A stretch of 27,014 nucleotides of DNA from contig JBKPDF010000115.1 in the NCBI GenBank assembly GCA_046727735.1, positions 1-27,014 of the forward strand. The letters are read 5' to 3'. Below are positions 14,830-22,917 of this stretch, in pieces (the first letter of the stretch is position 1; each line of letters begins with the position of its first letter). The DNA comes from AP-16 sp046727735 (lineage in GTDB: Bacteria > Pseudomonadota > Alphaproteobacteria > Rhizobiales > Xanthobacteraceae). The notes below the pieces were generated by a model. The model made no database searches. It was not told the DNA's origin and was given only the letters and a program-made list of their open reading frames with translations. A program made the translations under genes and the position numbers.

Positions 14830-16164
14830 ATGCGCTCCAAGCTCACGCGGCGGCGTTTTCTCGCGACGACGGCGGCATCTTCGGCGCTGGTCGCCATGCC
14901 CTATGTTCGCGGCTCGCACGCCGCCGGCAAGCTTGCGATCGTGCTTTGGGACCACTGGGTGCCGGGTGCGAACAACACCTCACAAGCGCTAGTCCAAGAG
15001 TGGGCGGCCAAGGAAAAGGTCGACGTTCAGATCGATTACATCAACAACCAGGGCAACAAGCTGCTGATCACGGCTGCCGCTGAAACACAGGCCAAGACCG
15101 GCCACGACATCATGGCTTTCGCCACTTGGCGTGCGGCCGATCACGCTAATGACCTCGTGCCCGTTGACGATATCATGGGGCCGCTGATCAAGCAGAACGG
15201 CGCCGTCAACCAGACCGTGGAATATCTGGGGAAGGTCCAGGGCCGCTGGGTCGCCGTTCCGGCCACCATCGGCACGCAGATCAAGGGACCGTGCTCACGC
15301 ATCGACCTCATGAAGCAACACGCCGGCATCGACGTGCAGGCGCTCTATCCGCCTGGCGCGCCCCCGAAGGCGGAGAGCTGGACGCTCGATGCATTCCTCA
15401 AGGCTGCAGAAGCCTGTCACAAAGCCGGCTTCCCATTCGGCATCGGCCTCGGCTCGACGTCAGACTCGGTCGATACCGCCGGCACGATCTTCCATTCGTT
15501 TGGCGCTGAGCTGGTCGACGCCAAGGGCAACGTCACGGTCAAGACCGATGCGGTGCGTCAGGCGCTCGAATATTACACGAAGCTCGCGAAATTCTTCCCG
15601 CCCGACGCGCCGGCTTGGGACGACGCCTCCAACAACAAGTGGCTGATCTCCGGTCGCGGCGCGCTGATCATGAATCCGCCGAGCGCCTGGGCGGTCGCCA
15701 AACGCGACGCCCCGCAGGTCGCGGAGCAGTGCTGGACCCACGGCATGGCTGCCGGCCCGAAGGGCCGATTTGCGCCGTTCCTGCCGTATTTCTGGGGGAT
15801 ATGGTCGTTCAGCAAGAACCAGCAAGCGGCGAAGAGTCTGCTGGTTCATCTTTCCCAGCCCGCCGCGATCGAGAAGCTCGTGGCGGCGAGCGGCGGATAT
15901 GACCTGCCGTCGTTCGCCAACATGACGACATTGAAGACCTGGGCCGAGGAGAACCCGCCCAAGGGCACGCTCTATCATTATCCCAATCCGTACAATCACC
16001 AGATCCTCTCGATCGCCGCGGCGCCGGCGCCGCACAAAATCGCCGAGCAGATCTATACCCAGGGCGTCATGACCAAGATGACCGTGCGCCATCTTCAGGG
16101 CGAGCCGATGGAGAAGACGCTGGCCTGGGCGGAAAGCGAGGTCGAGGGATTCCTGCGCACGTGA
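14830..16164 (+). CDS. ABC transporter substrate-binding protein (family 1, sugar-type), Tat-exported
   Basis: 444 residues. The N-terminus MRSKLTRRRFLATTAASSAL is a twin-arginine signal (RRRFL at 7-11), with an AxA-like end at GSHAA before the mature KLAIVLWDHWVPGANN. The rest has the length and layout of MalE/UgpB-type solute-binding proteins: an extended start strand, YPPGAPPKAESWTLDAFLKA, then GRGALIMNPPSAW, and a C-terminal WAESEVEGFL helix. It captures a carbohydrate-like ligand in the periplasm for the two permeases that follow. Given the upstream dehydratase, the ligand may be a sugar acid or related polyol. Tat export implies folding before export. Confidence 0.88.
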   Translation: MRSKLTRRRFLATTAASSALVAMPYVRGSHAAGKLAIVLWDHWVPGANNTSQALVQEWAAKEKVDVQIDYINNQGNKLLITAAAETQAKTGHDIMAFATWRAADHANDLVPVDDIMGPLIKQNGAVNQTVEYLGKVQGRWVAVPATIGTQIKGPCSRIDLMKQHAGIDVQALYPPGAPPKAESWTLDAFLKAAEACHKAGFPFGIGLGSTSDSVDTAGTIFHSFGAELVDAKGNVTVKTDAVRQALEYYTKLAKFFPPDAPAWDDASNNKWLISGRGALIMNPPSAWAVAKRDAPQVAEQCWTHGMAAGPKGRFAPFLPYFWGIWSFSKNQQAAKSLLVHLSQPAAIEKLVAASGGYDLPSFANMTTLKTWAEENPPKGTLYHYPNPYNHQILSIAAAPAPHKIAEQIYTQGVMTKMTVRHLQGEPMEKTLAWAESEVEGFLRT

Positions 16165-16241
16165 GGCAAGGCGGAGGCTCGCGGCCGCAAGCCGTGGGGT
16201 TGCGGCCTCGAGCGGCAGTTTGACCGCGAAGAGAGCGTGCC

Positions 16242-17174
16242 ATGGCGGATGCGGTAATAGGTCAACTCACGGCGGGGCGGGCGCGCCAGCGCCGCTTCGG
16301 CTTGCGCAGCGCCATGCGGCGCAAGTCGATGATCGCCTTCCTGATGACCCTGCCGCTGATCCTGCTGATCGCGCTGTTGGTGGTGTACCCGGCGCTCTAT
16401 TCGCTCAATCTCGCCACGCTCAACCGCTCGATGCAGCGCTTCGTCGGTTTCGGCAATTTCCTGTTCCTGTTCAACCGCGAAACCTTCTGGATGGTGGTGA
16501 AGCAGTCGTGCATCTTCGCGCTCACCGCCGTGTTCTTCAAAGCCGTGTTCGGCTTCGTCGTCGCGCATTTCGTCCACAACATCCCGGCCAAGGGCCAGCG
16601 CAAGTGGCGCGGCATGCTGCTGGTGCCGTGGGTCATTCCCCCGGCGATGAGCTGCCTCGCCTGGCTGTGGCTGTTCGACCCGTCCTACAGCGCCTTCAAT
16701 TGGCTGCTGGACAAGGCCGGCATAGGCCCGATCCCGTGGACGGGGGACGCGATGTGGGCGCGTTTCTCCATCATCCTCGTCAATGTCTGGATCGGCGCGC
16801 CGTTCTTCATGATCATGTATCTCGCCGCGCTCAAATCCGTTCCCGAGCAGCTCTACGAGGCGGCCGCCGTCGACGGCGCCAATTTCTGGCAGCGCACCTG
16901 GTACGTGACCCTGCCGATGATGCGCAACATCATCGCGATCACCGCGCTGTTCTCGCTGATCGTCACGTTCGCGAATTTCGACATCGTCCGCATCCTGACC
17001 GCGGGCGGGCCGATCGACCTCACCCACGTGTTCGCCACCTGGGCATTCCGGGTCGGCATCGAGGTCGGCGACATCCCGCTCGGCGCCAGCGTGTCGCTGT
17101 TCATGGTGCCGATCCTCACCGTCGCCGCGATCTTCATCCTGCGCGACATCCATCGGCGGGGCAACGAGGCATGA
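16242..17174 (+). CDS. CUT1 sugar ABC permease, MalF/UgpA-like
   Basis: A 310-residue inner-membrane permease. A short basic cytoplasmic start is followed by about six hydrophobic helices, beginning with AFLMTLPLILLIALLVVYPA. The EAA loop that docks the ATPase is YEAAAVDGANFWQRTWYVTL near residues 205-225. It pairs with the next gene to form the channel for the upstream binding protein. Its stop overlaps the next start (ATGA at 17171-17174). The ATG at 16242 follows GAAGAGAG. A plus-strand frame running from 16220 into the second permease is a shadow over this gene. Confidence 0.92.
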   Translation: MADAVIGQLTAGRARQRRFGLRSAMRRKSMIAFLMTLPLILLIALLVVYPALYSLNLATLNRSMQRFVGFGNFLFLFNRETFWMVVKQSCIFALTAVFFKAVFGFVVAHFVHNIPAKGQRKWRGMLLVPWVIPPAMSCLAWLWLFDPSYSAFNWLLDKAGIGPIPWTGDAMWARFSIILVNVWIGAPFFMIMYLAALKSVPEQLYEAAAVDGANFWQRTWYVTLPMMRNIIAITALFSLIVTFANFDIVRILTAGGPIDLTHVFATWAFRVGIEVGDIPLGASVSLFMVPILTVAAIFILRDIHRRGNEA

Positions 17175-18085
17175 CCGCCATCGCCACAACGGCTGCCGTG
17201 CGCCCCACCCGCAAGCCGCGTCGCGGCAGCATCAGCCGGGACCGCCGCCGGGCACTGCGCTGGTCGTATTTTTTCCTCACGCTGTTCGCGGTCCTCTTCC
17301 TGCTGCCGCCGGTCTACATGCTGATCACCTCGTTCAAGACCAGCGCGGAGATCTCCGCGGCGACGAATCCGTGGTGGGTCTACAACCCGACGCTCGCCAA
17401 TTACATCGAGCTCTTGTCCTCGTCGCAATTTCTGACCTATTTTCGCAATTCGGCCGTCGTCTCGGTCATCGTAGTCGGCACCACGATGTTGATCAGCGTG
17501 CCGGCCGCCTTTGCTCTCTCCCGGATGCGCTTTTGGGGCTCGACGACGCTCGCAACCGGCGTGTTTTTGACCTATCTGATCCCCGAGACGCTGCTGTTCA
17601 TCCCACTGTTCAAGATGTTTGCGGTATTTGGAGACACCACCGGCATCCAGCTGATCAACCGCTGGTGGGTGCTGCTGCTGGTCTATCCGACGCTGACCGT
17701 GCCGTTCTGCACCTGGGTGATGATCGGGTATTTCGCATCGATCCCGCGCGAGCTCGACGAGGCGGCGCTGATCGACGGCGCCAACTACCGCCAAGTGCTT
17801 ACCCGCGTGTTCATTCCGGTGGCGCTGCCTGGGCTGATCGCCGCGACGATCTTCGCCTTCACCGTGAGCTGGGCGCAGTTCCTCTATCCGCTGGCGTTCA
17901 CGACCTCGACCGACCAGCTGGTGCTGCCGGTCGGCATCATCACCTCGCTGATCAAGGGCGACGTCTTCAACTGGGGCCAGATCATGACGGGGGCTCTGCT
18001 CGGCGCGGCGCCGCCGCTGATCATCTACGCGTTCCTGATGGATTATTACATCGCCGGACTGACCGCCGGCGCCACCAAGGGCTGA
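17171..18085 (+). CDS. CUT1 sugar ABC permease, MalG/UgpE-like
   Basis: A 304-residue partner permease with six probable membrane helices; the first is SYFFLTLFAVLFLLPPVYML. The EAA loop is DEAALIDGANYRQVLTRVFI near residue 200. The C-terminus (GALLGAAPPLIIYAFLMDYY, then IAGLTAGATKG) is the classic MalG-type end. The start at 17171 overlaps the preceding stop by ATGA, so a longer frame from 16220 is not the gene. The operon ends here: a multi-hairpin repeat and then a convergent gene follow. No ATP-binding subunit is present, so a shared ATPase encoded elsewhere must power the system. Confidence 0.92.
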   Translation: MTAIATTAAVRPTRKPRRGSISRDRRRALRWSYFFLTLFAVLFLLPPVYMLITSFKTSAEISAATNPWWVYNPTLANYIELLSSSQFLTYFRNSAVVSVIVVGTTMLISVPAAFALSRMRFWGSTTLATGVFLTYLIPETLLFIPLFKMFAVFGDTTGIQLINRWWVLLLVYPTLTVPFCTWVMIGYFASIPRELDEAALIDGANYRQVLTRVFIPVALPGLIAATIFAFTVSWAQFLYPLAFTTSTDQLVLPVGIITSLIKGDVFNWGQIMTGALLGAAPPLIIYAFLMDYYIAGLTAGATKG

Positions 18086-18106
18086 GCCGCATCTCGCCGG
18101 TTCTCA

Positions 18107-18228
18107 CCTCTCCCCGTAGGGGAGAGGTCGATCCTCGCCGAAGGCGAGGATCGGGTGATCCAACCACAAACATCCGATCCCCCTCACCCCATCCCTCTCC
18201 CCTGCGGGGAGAGGGAGGCGACTGTGAC
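18107..18228. repeat. Intergenic multi-hairpin repeat, copy 2
   Basis: Three perfect hairpins lie in a row: CCTCTCCCC-GTA-GGGGAGAGG (18107-18127), GATCCTCGCC-GAA-GGCGAGGATC (18130-18152) and CCCTCTCCCC-TGC-GGGGAGAGGG (18193-18215). It ends with GAGGGAGGCGACTGTG, the same tail as copy 1. It sits between convergent genes, permease (+) and isomerase-like gene (-), so it can end transcription from both sides. Confidence 0.8.
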
Positions 18229-18260
18229 TTCTCCGGAGTGAGGGATGTCGGGCGCGTTTG

Positions 18261-19155
18261 TCAGGCGTACGGCCGCTCCTGCCACCACGGAAAGAATGCC
18301 GGCATATCCTGCGAGACGCGGTCGGAGAAGCGCGGCTTGCGCTTGTCGAGGAACGCGGTGACGCCCTCCTTGACGTCGGCGCTGCGGCCCCGCGTAAAGA
18401 TCGCGCGGCTTTCGATCTTGTGGCCTTCCATCGGGTGATCGGCGCCGAGCATGCGCCAGAACATCTGCCGCGCGAGCGCGATCGAGACGCCGGCATTGTC
18501 GGCAATTTCCCGCGCCAGCGCTCGCGCCGCCGGCAACAGCTCGTCGGGCGGGTGGACGGCGCTCACGAGCCGGGCCGCCAAAGCTTCCCGCGCCGGGAAG
18601 ACGCGCCCGGTGAACGTCCATTCCAGGGCCTGCGAAATGCCGACGATGCGGGGCAAGAACCAGGACGAGCAGGCTTCCGGCGTGATGCCCCCGGCGCACG
18701 AATACGAAGCCGAACCGGGCCTCCTCCGAGGCAAGCCGGACATCCATGGGCAGCAGCATGGTGGCGCCGACGCCCACCGCCGGACCATTCACCGCGGCGA
18801 TCACCGGCTTGAGACACGAGAAGATGCGCAGACTCACCCGCCCGCCGCCGTCGCGCGCGGCGTCGCTCGCGAGGTCCGGCTCGCCAGCGGCGCCGAGCGG
18901 AACTTGCGGCCGGTCGCGACCCGCGGCGCGGTCGAACGTCGCGGCGCCGGCGGAGAGATCCGCGCCGGCACAGAATGCCCGGCCCGCACCGGTGACGATT
19001 ACCACTTTCACATCGTCGTCGCGATCGGCGCGATCGAAGGCGTCGATCAGCTCCTGGAGCATTTTTGTCGTAAACGCATTGAGCTTGTCCGGGCGGTCGA
19101 GCGTGATCGTGAGGATTCCATTCTCGATCTCATATCGAATGGTTTCATAGGGCAT
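18261..19155 (-). pseudogene. Enoyl-CoA isomerase/hydratase-like crotonase, one frameshift
   Basis: Repaired length is 297 residues. The N-terminal frame gives MPYETIRYEIENGILTITLD, the oxyanion segment TGAGRAFCAGADLS (55-68) and FGFVFVRRG. It then breaks at a C5 run (18688-18692, G5 in the gene) where four bases would restore the frame. The second frame continues ITPEACSSWFLPRIVG to the end FFPWWQERPYA. Both hydratase glutamates are replaced (GVGATM and FGFVF). A Glu in TPEACSSW (about E160) matches delta3,delta2-enoyl-CoA isomerases of the PECI type, so isomerisation of unsaturated acyl-CoA is more likely than hydration. The ATG at 19155 has AGAGGA upstream. It is a pseudogene, or a base-call error in a homopolymer. 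Confidence 0.8.
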
Positions 19156-19236
19156 CGGTCGGTCCTCTCGTCGACTGCGGCGTTTGGGTGCGCTTGCGTG
19201 CGCAGTTATGCCAAGTCCGCGCCACGTGCTCGTTTC

Positions 19237-19372
19237 CCTTCTCCCCCTGCGGGAGAAGGTGGCGAGGCGGAGCATAGCGAAGCCGAGCCGGATGAGGGGT
19301 CACCCCTCACCGCCTCGCGGACGGAAGTCCGCTCGGCACCCTTTCCTACAAGGGGGAGAGGGTCAGCGAGCG
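19237..19372. repeat. Intergenic multi-hairpin repeat, copy 3
   Basis: Occupies most of the 233-base gap between two minus-strand genes. It opens with CCTTCTCCC-CCTGC-GGGAGAAGG (19237-19259), contains GAGGGGT/ACCCCTC in the middle and closes with a GGGGGAGAGGG arm. It is a divergent member of the same family as the repeats at 6.9 and 18.1 kb, without the GGCGACTGTG tail. No ORF is supported in this gap. Confidence 0.65.
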
Positions 19373-19388
19373 TGCGGCCCGGTCGGAA

Positions 19389-20161
19389 CTAGAATGCCGA
19401 ATAGCCGCCGTCGATCACGAAGCATTCCGCGGTGTGATAGGAGGAAGCCGGACTTGCGAGATAGACGGCGATCCCGCCGAAATCCTGCGCCGCGCCGAAG
19501 CGGCGCATGGGAATGCGGGGCATCACGTTCGCCACGAATTTTTCGTTCGCCATGACGCCGGCGGTCATTTCGCTCTTGATCCAGCCCGGCAGGATCGCAT
19601 TGGCGGTGACGCCGTAGCGGGCGAGCTCGACCGCGAGCGCGCGGACGAGCGCGTTGATCGCGGCCTTGGTCGCCGCATAGTGCTCGTTGCGCGCGGTGCT
19701 GAAGATCGAGGCGGTGCTCGAGGTCGCGATGAGCCGCCCGAATGCGTCGCCGCGCTCCGCGCGCTCGGTCATGTGGCGGGGCGGCGAGCTGAAAAATGTG
19801 GAACACGCTGTCGAGATTGATCGCGAACATGCGCCGCCATTCCTCCTCGCTGCGCTCCACGAACGCCCGCCGCCCGCCGCCGCCGATCCCGGCATTGGCA
19901 AAGCAGGCATCGCCCGAACCGAGCGAGCGTCGCCTGGAAGGCAGCCTCGACCGCGTTCCGGTCGCTGACGTCACACACGCGCGCCTCGGCGGCGCCGTGC
20001 GCCGCGAGCTGCCGCAATGCGCGCGCGTTCTTGTCCGCATTGCGCCCCCAGATCGAAACGGCGCAACCCGCCCCGGCGAGCGCGTCCGCCATGCCGAGCC
20101 CGATGCCGCCGTTGCCGCCGGTGACGATCGCAACCCGGCCGGAGAGATCGAAATCGCGCAT
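19389..20161 (-). pseudogene. Short-chain dehydrogenase/reductase, two frameshifts
   Basis: An SDR in three frames, about 256-257 residues if repaired. The first frame has the cofactor motif TGGNGGIG (14-21) and runs to LARFG. Near 19911-19915 the frame changes to DACFANAGIGGGG. At a G4 run (19778-19781, one base too long) it changes again after HIFQLAA to RHMTERAERGDAFGRLIATS. The catalytic Ser (IATSSTASIF) and YxxxK (HYAATK) are in the last frame, as is the normal end FVIDGGYSAF. The ATG at 20161 has GGAGAAAG upstream. It would oxidise or reduce an alcohol/ketone with NAD(P). It neighbours the frameshifted isomerase on the same strand, likely one operon. Confidence 0.83.
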
Positions 20162-20373
20162 GCTGCTTTCTCCGAGAGAGACCCGGAGCGTTAGAGCACA
20201 TCGTCAATTCGGGGGGCAATTCCGATGACCCGGCGCCGCTCGCATGCGTGGGTGGTGGCGACACCGATCGGCGGCCTGGGCTTTCGCCGTTGCGGGTCGA
20301 CACGAAACTCGACAAACTGCCGGCGCCATGCTCGAAGCCCGGCATTCCCGCCCGGGCAAATTCTCCAACTCGA
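20162..20373. promoter_or_regulatory. Divergent intergenic region, SDR and Liv operon
   Basis: 212 bases without a convincing gene. It must hold the promoters of the minus-strand SDR and the plus-strand Liv operon. An imperfect palindrome with CAATTCG and CAATTCC (around 20204-20223), flanked by ATCG and CGAT, is a candidate operator. The Liv frame stays open upstream of the ATG at 20374 to 20248, but that part lacks permease character. Confidence 0.4.
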
Positions 20374-21231
20374 ATGATCCTGCTGCAGATCATCATCAGC
20401 GGCCTATTGCTCGGCGCGATCTACGCGCTGTTCTCCTCCGGGCTGACGCTCATATGGGGAATGATGAACGTCATCAATTTCGCTCACGGCGAGTTCGTCA
20501 TGATCGGGATGTACGTCGCATTCCTGATCGTGACGTTCCTCAACGGCGGTCCGCTGGCGTTCAGCCCGGCGGCGGCGATCCTGCTGTTTCTGTTGGGTAT
20601 CGCCGTCTATTTCGGCCTGATCCGGCAGATCATGCGCGGCCCGATGATCGCCCAGATTCTCTCGACGTTCGGGCTTGCCTTGCTGCTGCGCTACCTGGCG
20701 TTCTGGTTGTTCTCCGCGAACTTCAAGACCTTGCCGGAAGATGTGATCCCCGGCGTTCTCAACGTCGGCGGCGTGCTGATCGGAATGCCGCAACTCGTCG
20801 CCGGGATCGCGGCGCTGGCGCTCACACTCGCCATGCACGTCTTGCTCACCCGCACCGCGCTGGGCAGCCAGCTGCTCGCGGTTGCCGAGGATCGCCAGGC
20901 GGCGACCCTGATGGGGATCCGCCCCGACCGCATGCAGGCGCTCGCCTGGGGCGTGTCGGCGGCGGGCGCCGGCATTGCCGGTGCCTTGATCGCGACCTTC
21001 TATTACATCGTGCCGACGGTCGGCGAATCGCTCGCGCTGATCGCGTTCGTGGTCGTCGCATTGGGCGGCTTCGGCAGCGTGCCCGGCGCGCTCCTCGCGG
21101 GGCTGATCATCGGCGTGATCCAGTCGCTGTCCGCCTATTGGTTCGGTCCGGTCTACAAGGACGTCATCGTCTATGCGCTGTTCGTCGCGATCCTGTGGAT
21201 CCGGCCGCAAGGCCTGATGGGGAAGCTCTGA
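20374..21231 (+). CDS. livH: Branched-chain amino acid-type ABC permease, LivH-like
   Basis: A 285-residue membrane protein. The start at the ATG 20374 gives MILLQIIISGLLLGAIYALF, which fits LivH N-termini; the longer in-frame extension looks untranslated. Family hallmarks are GLTLIWGMMNVINFAHGEF near the N-terminus, AVAEDRQAATLMGI in the cytoplasmic loop and the end YALFVAILWIRPQGLMGKL. It forms the channel with LivM. Liv-type systems also carry aromatic acids, amides and other small carboxylates, so the substrate is open. Its stop overlaps the livM start (TGATG). First gene of a five-gene overlapping operon. Confidence 0.9.
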   Translation: MILLQIIISGLLLGAIYALFSSGLTLIWGMMNVINFAHGEFVMIGMYVAFLIVTFLNGGPLAFSPAAAILLFLLGIAVYFGLIRQIMRGPMIAQILSTFGLALLLRYLAFWLFSANFKTLPEDVIPGVLNVGGVLIGMPQLVAGIAALALTLAMHVLLTRTALGSQLLAVAEDRQAATLMGIRPDRMQALAWGVSAAGAGIAGALIATFYYIVPTVGESLALIAFVVVALGGFGSVPGALLAGLIIGVIQSLSAYWFGPVYKDVIVYALFVAILWIRPQGLMGKL

Positions 21232-22199
21232 TGCGCTGGTTGGGGCCGGCCGCGGCAGTCGTGCTGATCCTCTACCCGTTGCTGTTCACCGGCCCGTTCT
21301 ACGAGCGCATGGGCGCCGACCTGCTGCTCGCGGCCATCGCCGCCTCGGCTTGGAACATCGTCGGCGGCTATGCCGGGCAGATCTCGGTCGGGCATGCGAT
21401 GTTCTTCGGCGCCGGCGCCTACGCGCCGCTGCTCGTCTATACCCATTGGCAATTTCCGCCGCTCGCCGGCGTGCCGCTCGGCATCGCAGTCAGCCTGGCG
21501 ATGGCGGTCGTGATCGGCATGCCGAGCTTCCGCCTGCGCGGGCATTATTTCTCCATGGCGACGATCGCCGCCGCGGAGCTGGTGCGAATCGTGGTCGGCA
21601 ATTGGGATTTCGTCGGCGCCGCGATCGGCCTGATGGGCCCGCCGGTGGCGCGCACCGTATTCGATCTGTCGTTCCGCAGCGCGGTCCCGTACTACTATTT
21701 GTTCCTCGTGGTGCTGATCGCGCTGCTGGGCACGACCTGGCTGCTCGAGCGCGGCCGCATGGGTTATTACTGGCGCGCGATCCAGGCCGGGGAACGCGCC
21801 GCGCGCAGCCTTGGCGTGCCGGCGCGGCGCTACAAGCTCTACGCGCTGATGCTCAGCGCGGCGTTTACTTCGGTCGCCGGCTCGCTCTACGCGCTGATGG
21901 TGGGCTTCGTCGACCCGGAGAGCGGCTTCGGCATTCTGGTTTCGGTCGACATGGTCATCACCGCGGCGCTCGGCGGCGTCGGCACGCTGTTCGGGCCGCT
22001 GATCGGCGCCGTGATCCTGGTGCCGCTGAAGACCGCGACCAACAGCGCGTTCGGCGGTGGCGGATCGGGCCTCACCTACATCCTCTATGGCGGCATCATC
22101 TTGCTGCTGGCACGTTTCGAGCCCGGCGGCCTGCTCGAATTGTGGGACCGGCTCACCGCGCGCCGCTCGCCGCCGATCGAGGCCCGTCGTGCTGCTTGA
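21231..22199 (+). CDS. livM: Branched-chain amino acid-type ABC permease, LivM-like
   Basis: 322 residues with many hydrophobic helices. Hallmarks are AWNIVGGYAGQISVGHAMFF, GAGAYAPLLV, MPSFRLRGHYFSMATIA and the cytoplasmic loop AIQAGERAARSLGVPARRYK, then ALGGVGTLFGPLIGAVIL near the end. It begins at 21231 in a TGATG junction with livH. A longer frame from 20244 is only the shadow of livH. It is the second channel subunit. The end overlaps the livG start by 11 bases. Confidence 0.9.
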   Translation: MRWLGPAAAVVLILYPLLFTGPFYERMGADLLLAAIAASAWNIVGGYAGQISVGHAMFFGAGAYAPLLVYTHWQFPPLAGVPLGIAVSLAMAVVIGMPSFRLRGHYFSMATIAAAELVRIVVGNWDFVGAAIGLMGPPVARTVFDLSFRSAVPYYYLFLVVLIALLGTTWLLERGRMGYYWRAIQAGERAARSLGVPARRYKLYALMLSAAFTSVAGSLYALMVGFVDPESGFGILVSVDMVITAALGGVGTLFGPLIGAVILVPLKTATNSAFGGGGSGLTYILYGGIILLLARFEPGGLLELWDRLTARRSPPIEARRAA

Positions 22200-22917
22200 G
22201 GCGCGTTCCGTCACGCAGACGTTCGGGAGTTTCCGCGCGGTCGCGGACGCCGACCTCGCCGTCGCGGAAGGCGACATCGTCGGCCTGATCGGGCCGAACG
22301 GCGCCGGCAAATCCACGTTCTTCAATTGCCTTTCTGGCGACCTGGTGCCGACCGGCGGATCGGTGCGGTTCGCGGGCGAGGAGGTGACGCGAGCCTCGCC
22401 GGAGGCACATGCACGGCTCGGCATCGGTCGCACCTTCCAGATTCCGGCGACGTTTCCCGATATGACGGTCCTCGACAACGTCATGGTCGGCGCGTTCCTG
22501 CGCCATCCGCACCGCAAGGAGGCGCGCGAGATGGCGCGCGAGACGATCGGGTTCGTCGGCATGGAATCCGTCAGCCACCAGCGCGCGCGCAGCCTCGGCA
22601 CGCCCGGGCGCAAGCGCTTGGAGATCGCACGCGTGCTCGCCACCGGGCCGCGGCTGCTGCTGCTCGACGAGGCGCTCGCCGGACTGAACCCCGCGGAAAT
22701 CCAGACCGCGATCGAGCTCGTGCGAAAAATTCACGGCCGCGGCATCACCCTGGTGATCACCGAACACATCATGGAAGTGATCCTCAGCCTCACGCGCCGC
22801 GTGCTGGTGTTCAATCAGGGCCGCACGATCGCCAGCGGAGCCCCGAACGAGGTCGTCAACGATCCGCAAGTGATCGAGGCCTATATCGGCCGTCCCCACA
22901 AGCGGCGTGCGTCGTGA
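22189..22917 (+). CDS. livG: Branched-chain amino acid-type ABC ATPase, LivG-like
   Basis: 242 residues from a GTG at 22189 that gives MLLEARSVTQTFGSF; in-frame codons further upstream are livM read in another frame. Walker A is GPNGAGKST (35-43), Walker B LLLLDE (156-161) and the switch His is H193 (ITEHIMEV). The ABC signature reads LGTPG (136-140) followed by RKRLEIAR, where LivG usually has L-x-x-GQ before RRLEIAR, so the conserved Gly is displaced. It hydrolyses ATP for the LivHM channel as a heterodimer with LivF. The stop overlaps the livF start (GTGA). Confidence 0.9.
   Translation: MLLEARSVTQTFGSFRAVADADLAVAEGDIVGLIGPNGAGKSTFFNCLSGDLVPTGGSVRFAGEEVTRASPEAHARLGIGRTFQIPATFPDMTVLDNVMVGAFLRHPHRKEAREMARETIGFVGMESVSHQRARSLGTPGRKRLEIARVLATGPRLLLLDEALAGLNPAEIQTAIELVRKIHGRGITLVITEHIMEVILSLTRRVLVFNQGRTIASGAPNEVVNDPQVIEAYIGRPHKRRAS

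Noticed and set aside
16095..17189. Minus-strand 364-codon His/Glu/Asp-rich frame
   Set aside because: Antisense of the MalF-like permease; the composition is the mirror of a hydrophobic protein.
21171..22643. Minus-strand 490-codon frame
   Set aside because: Antisense of livM and livG; no domain.
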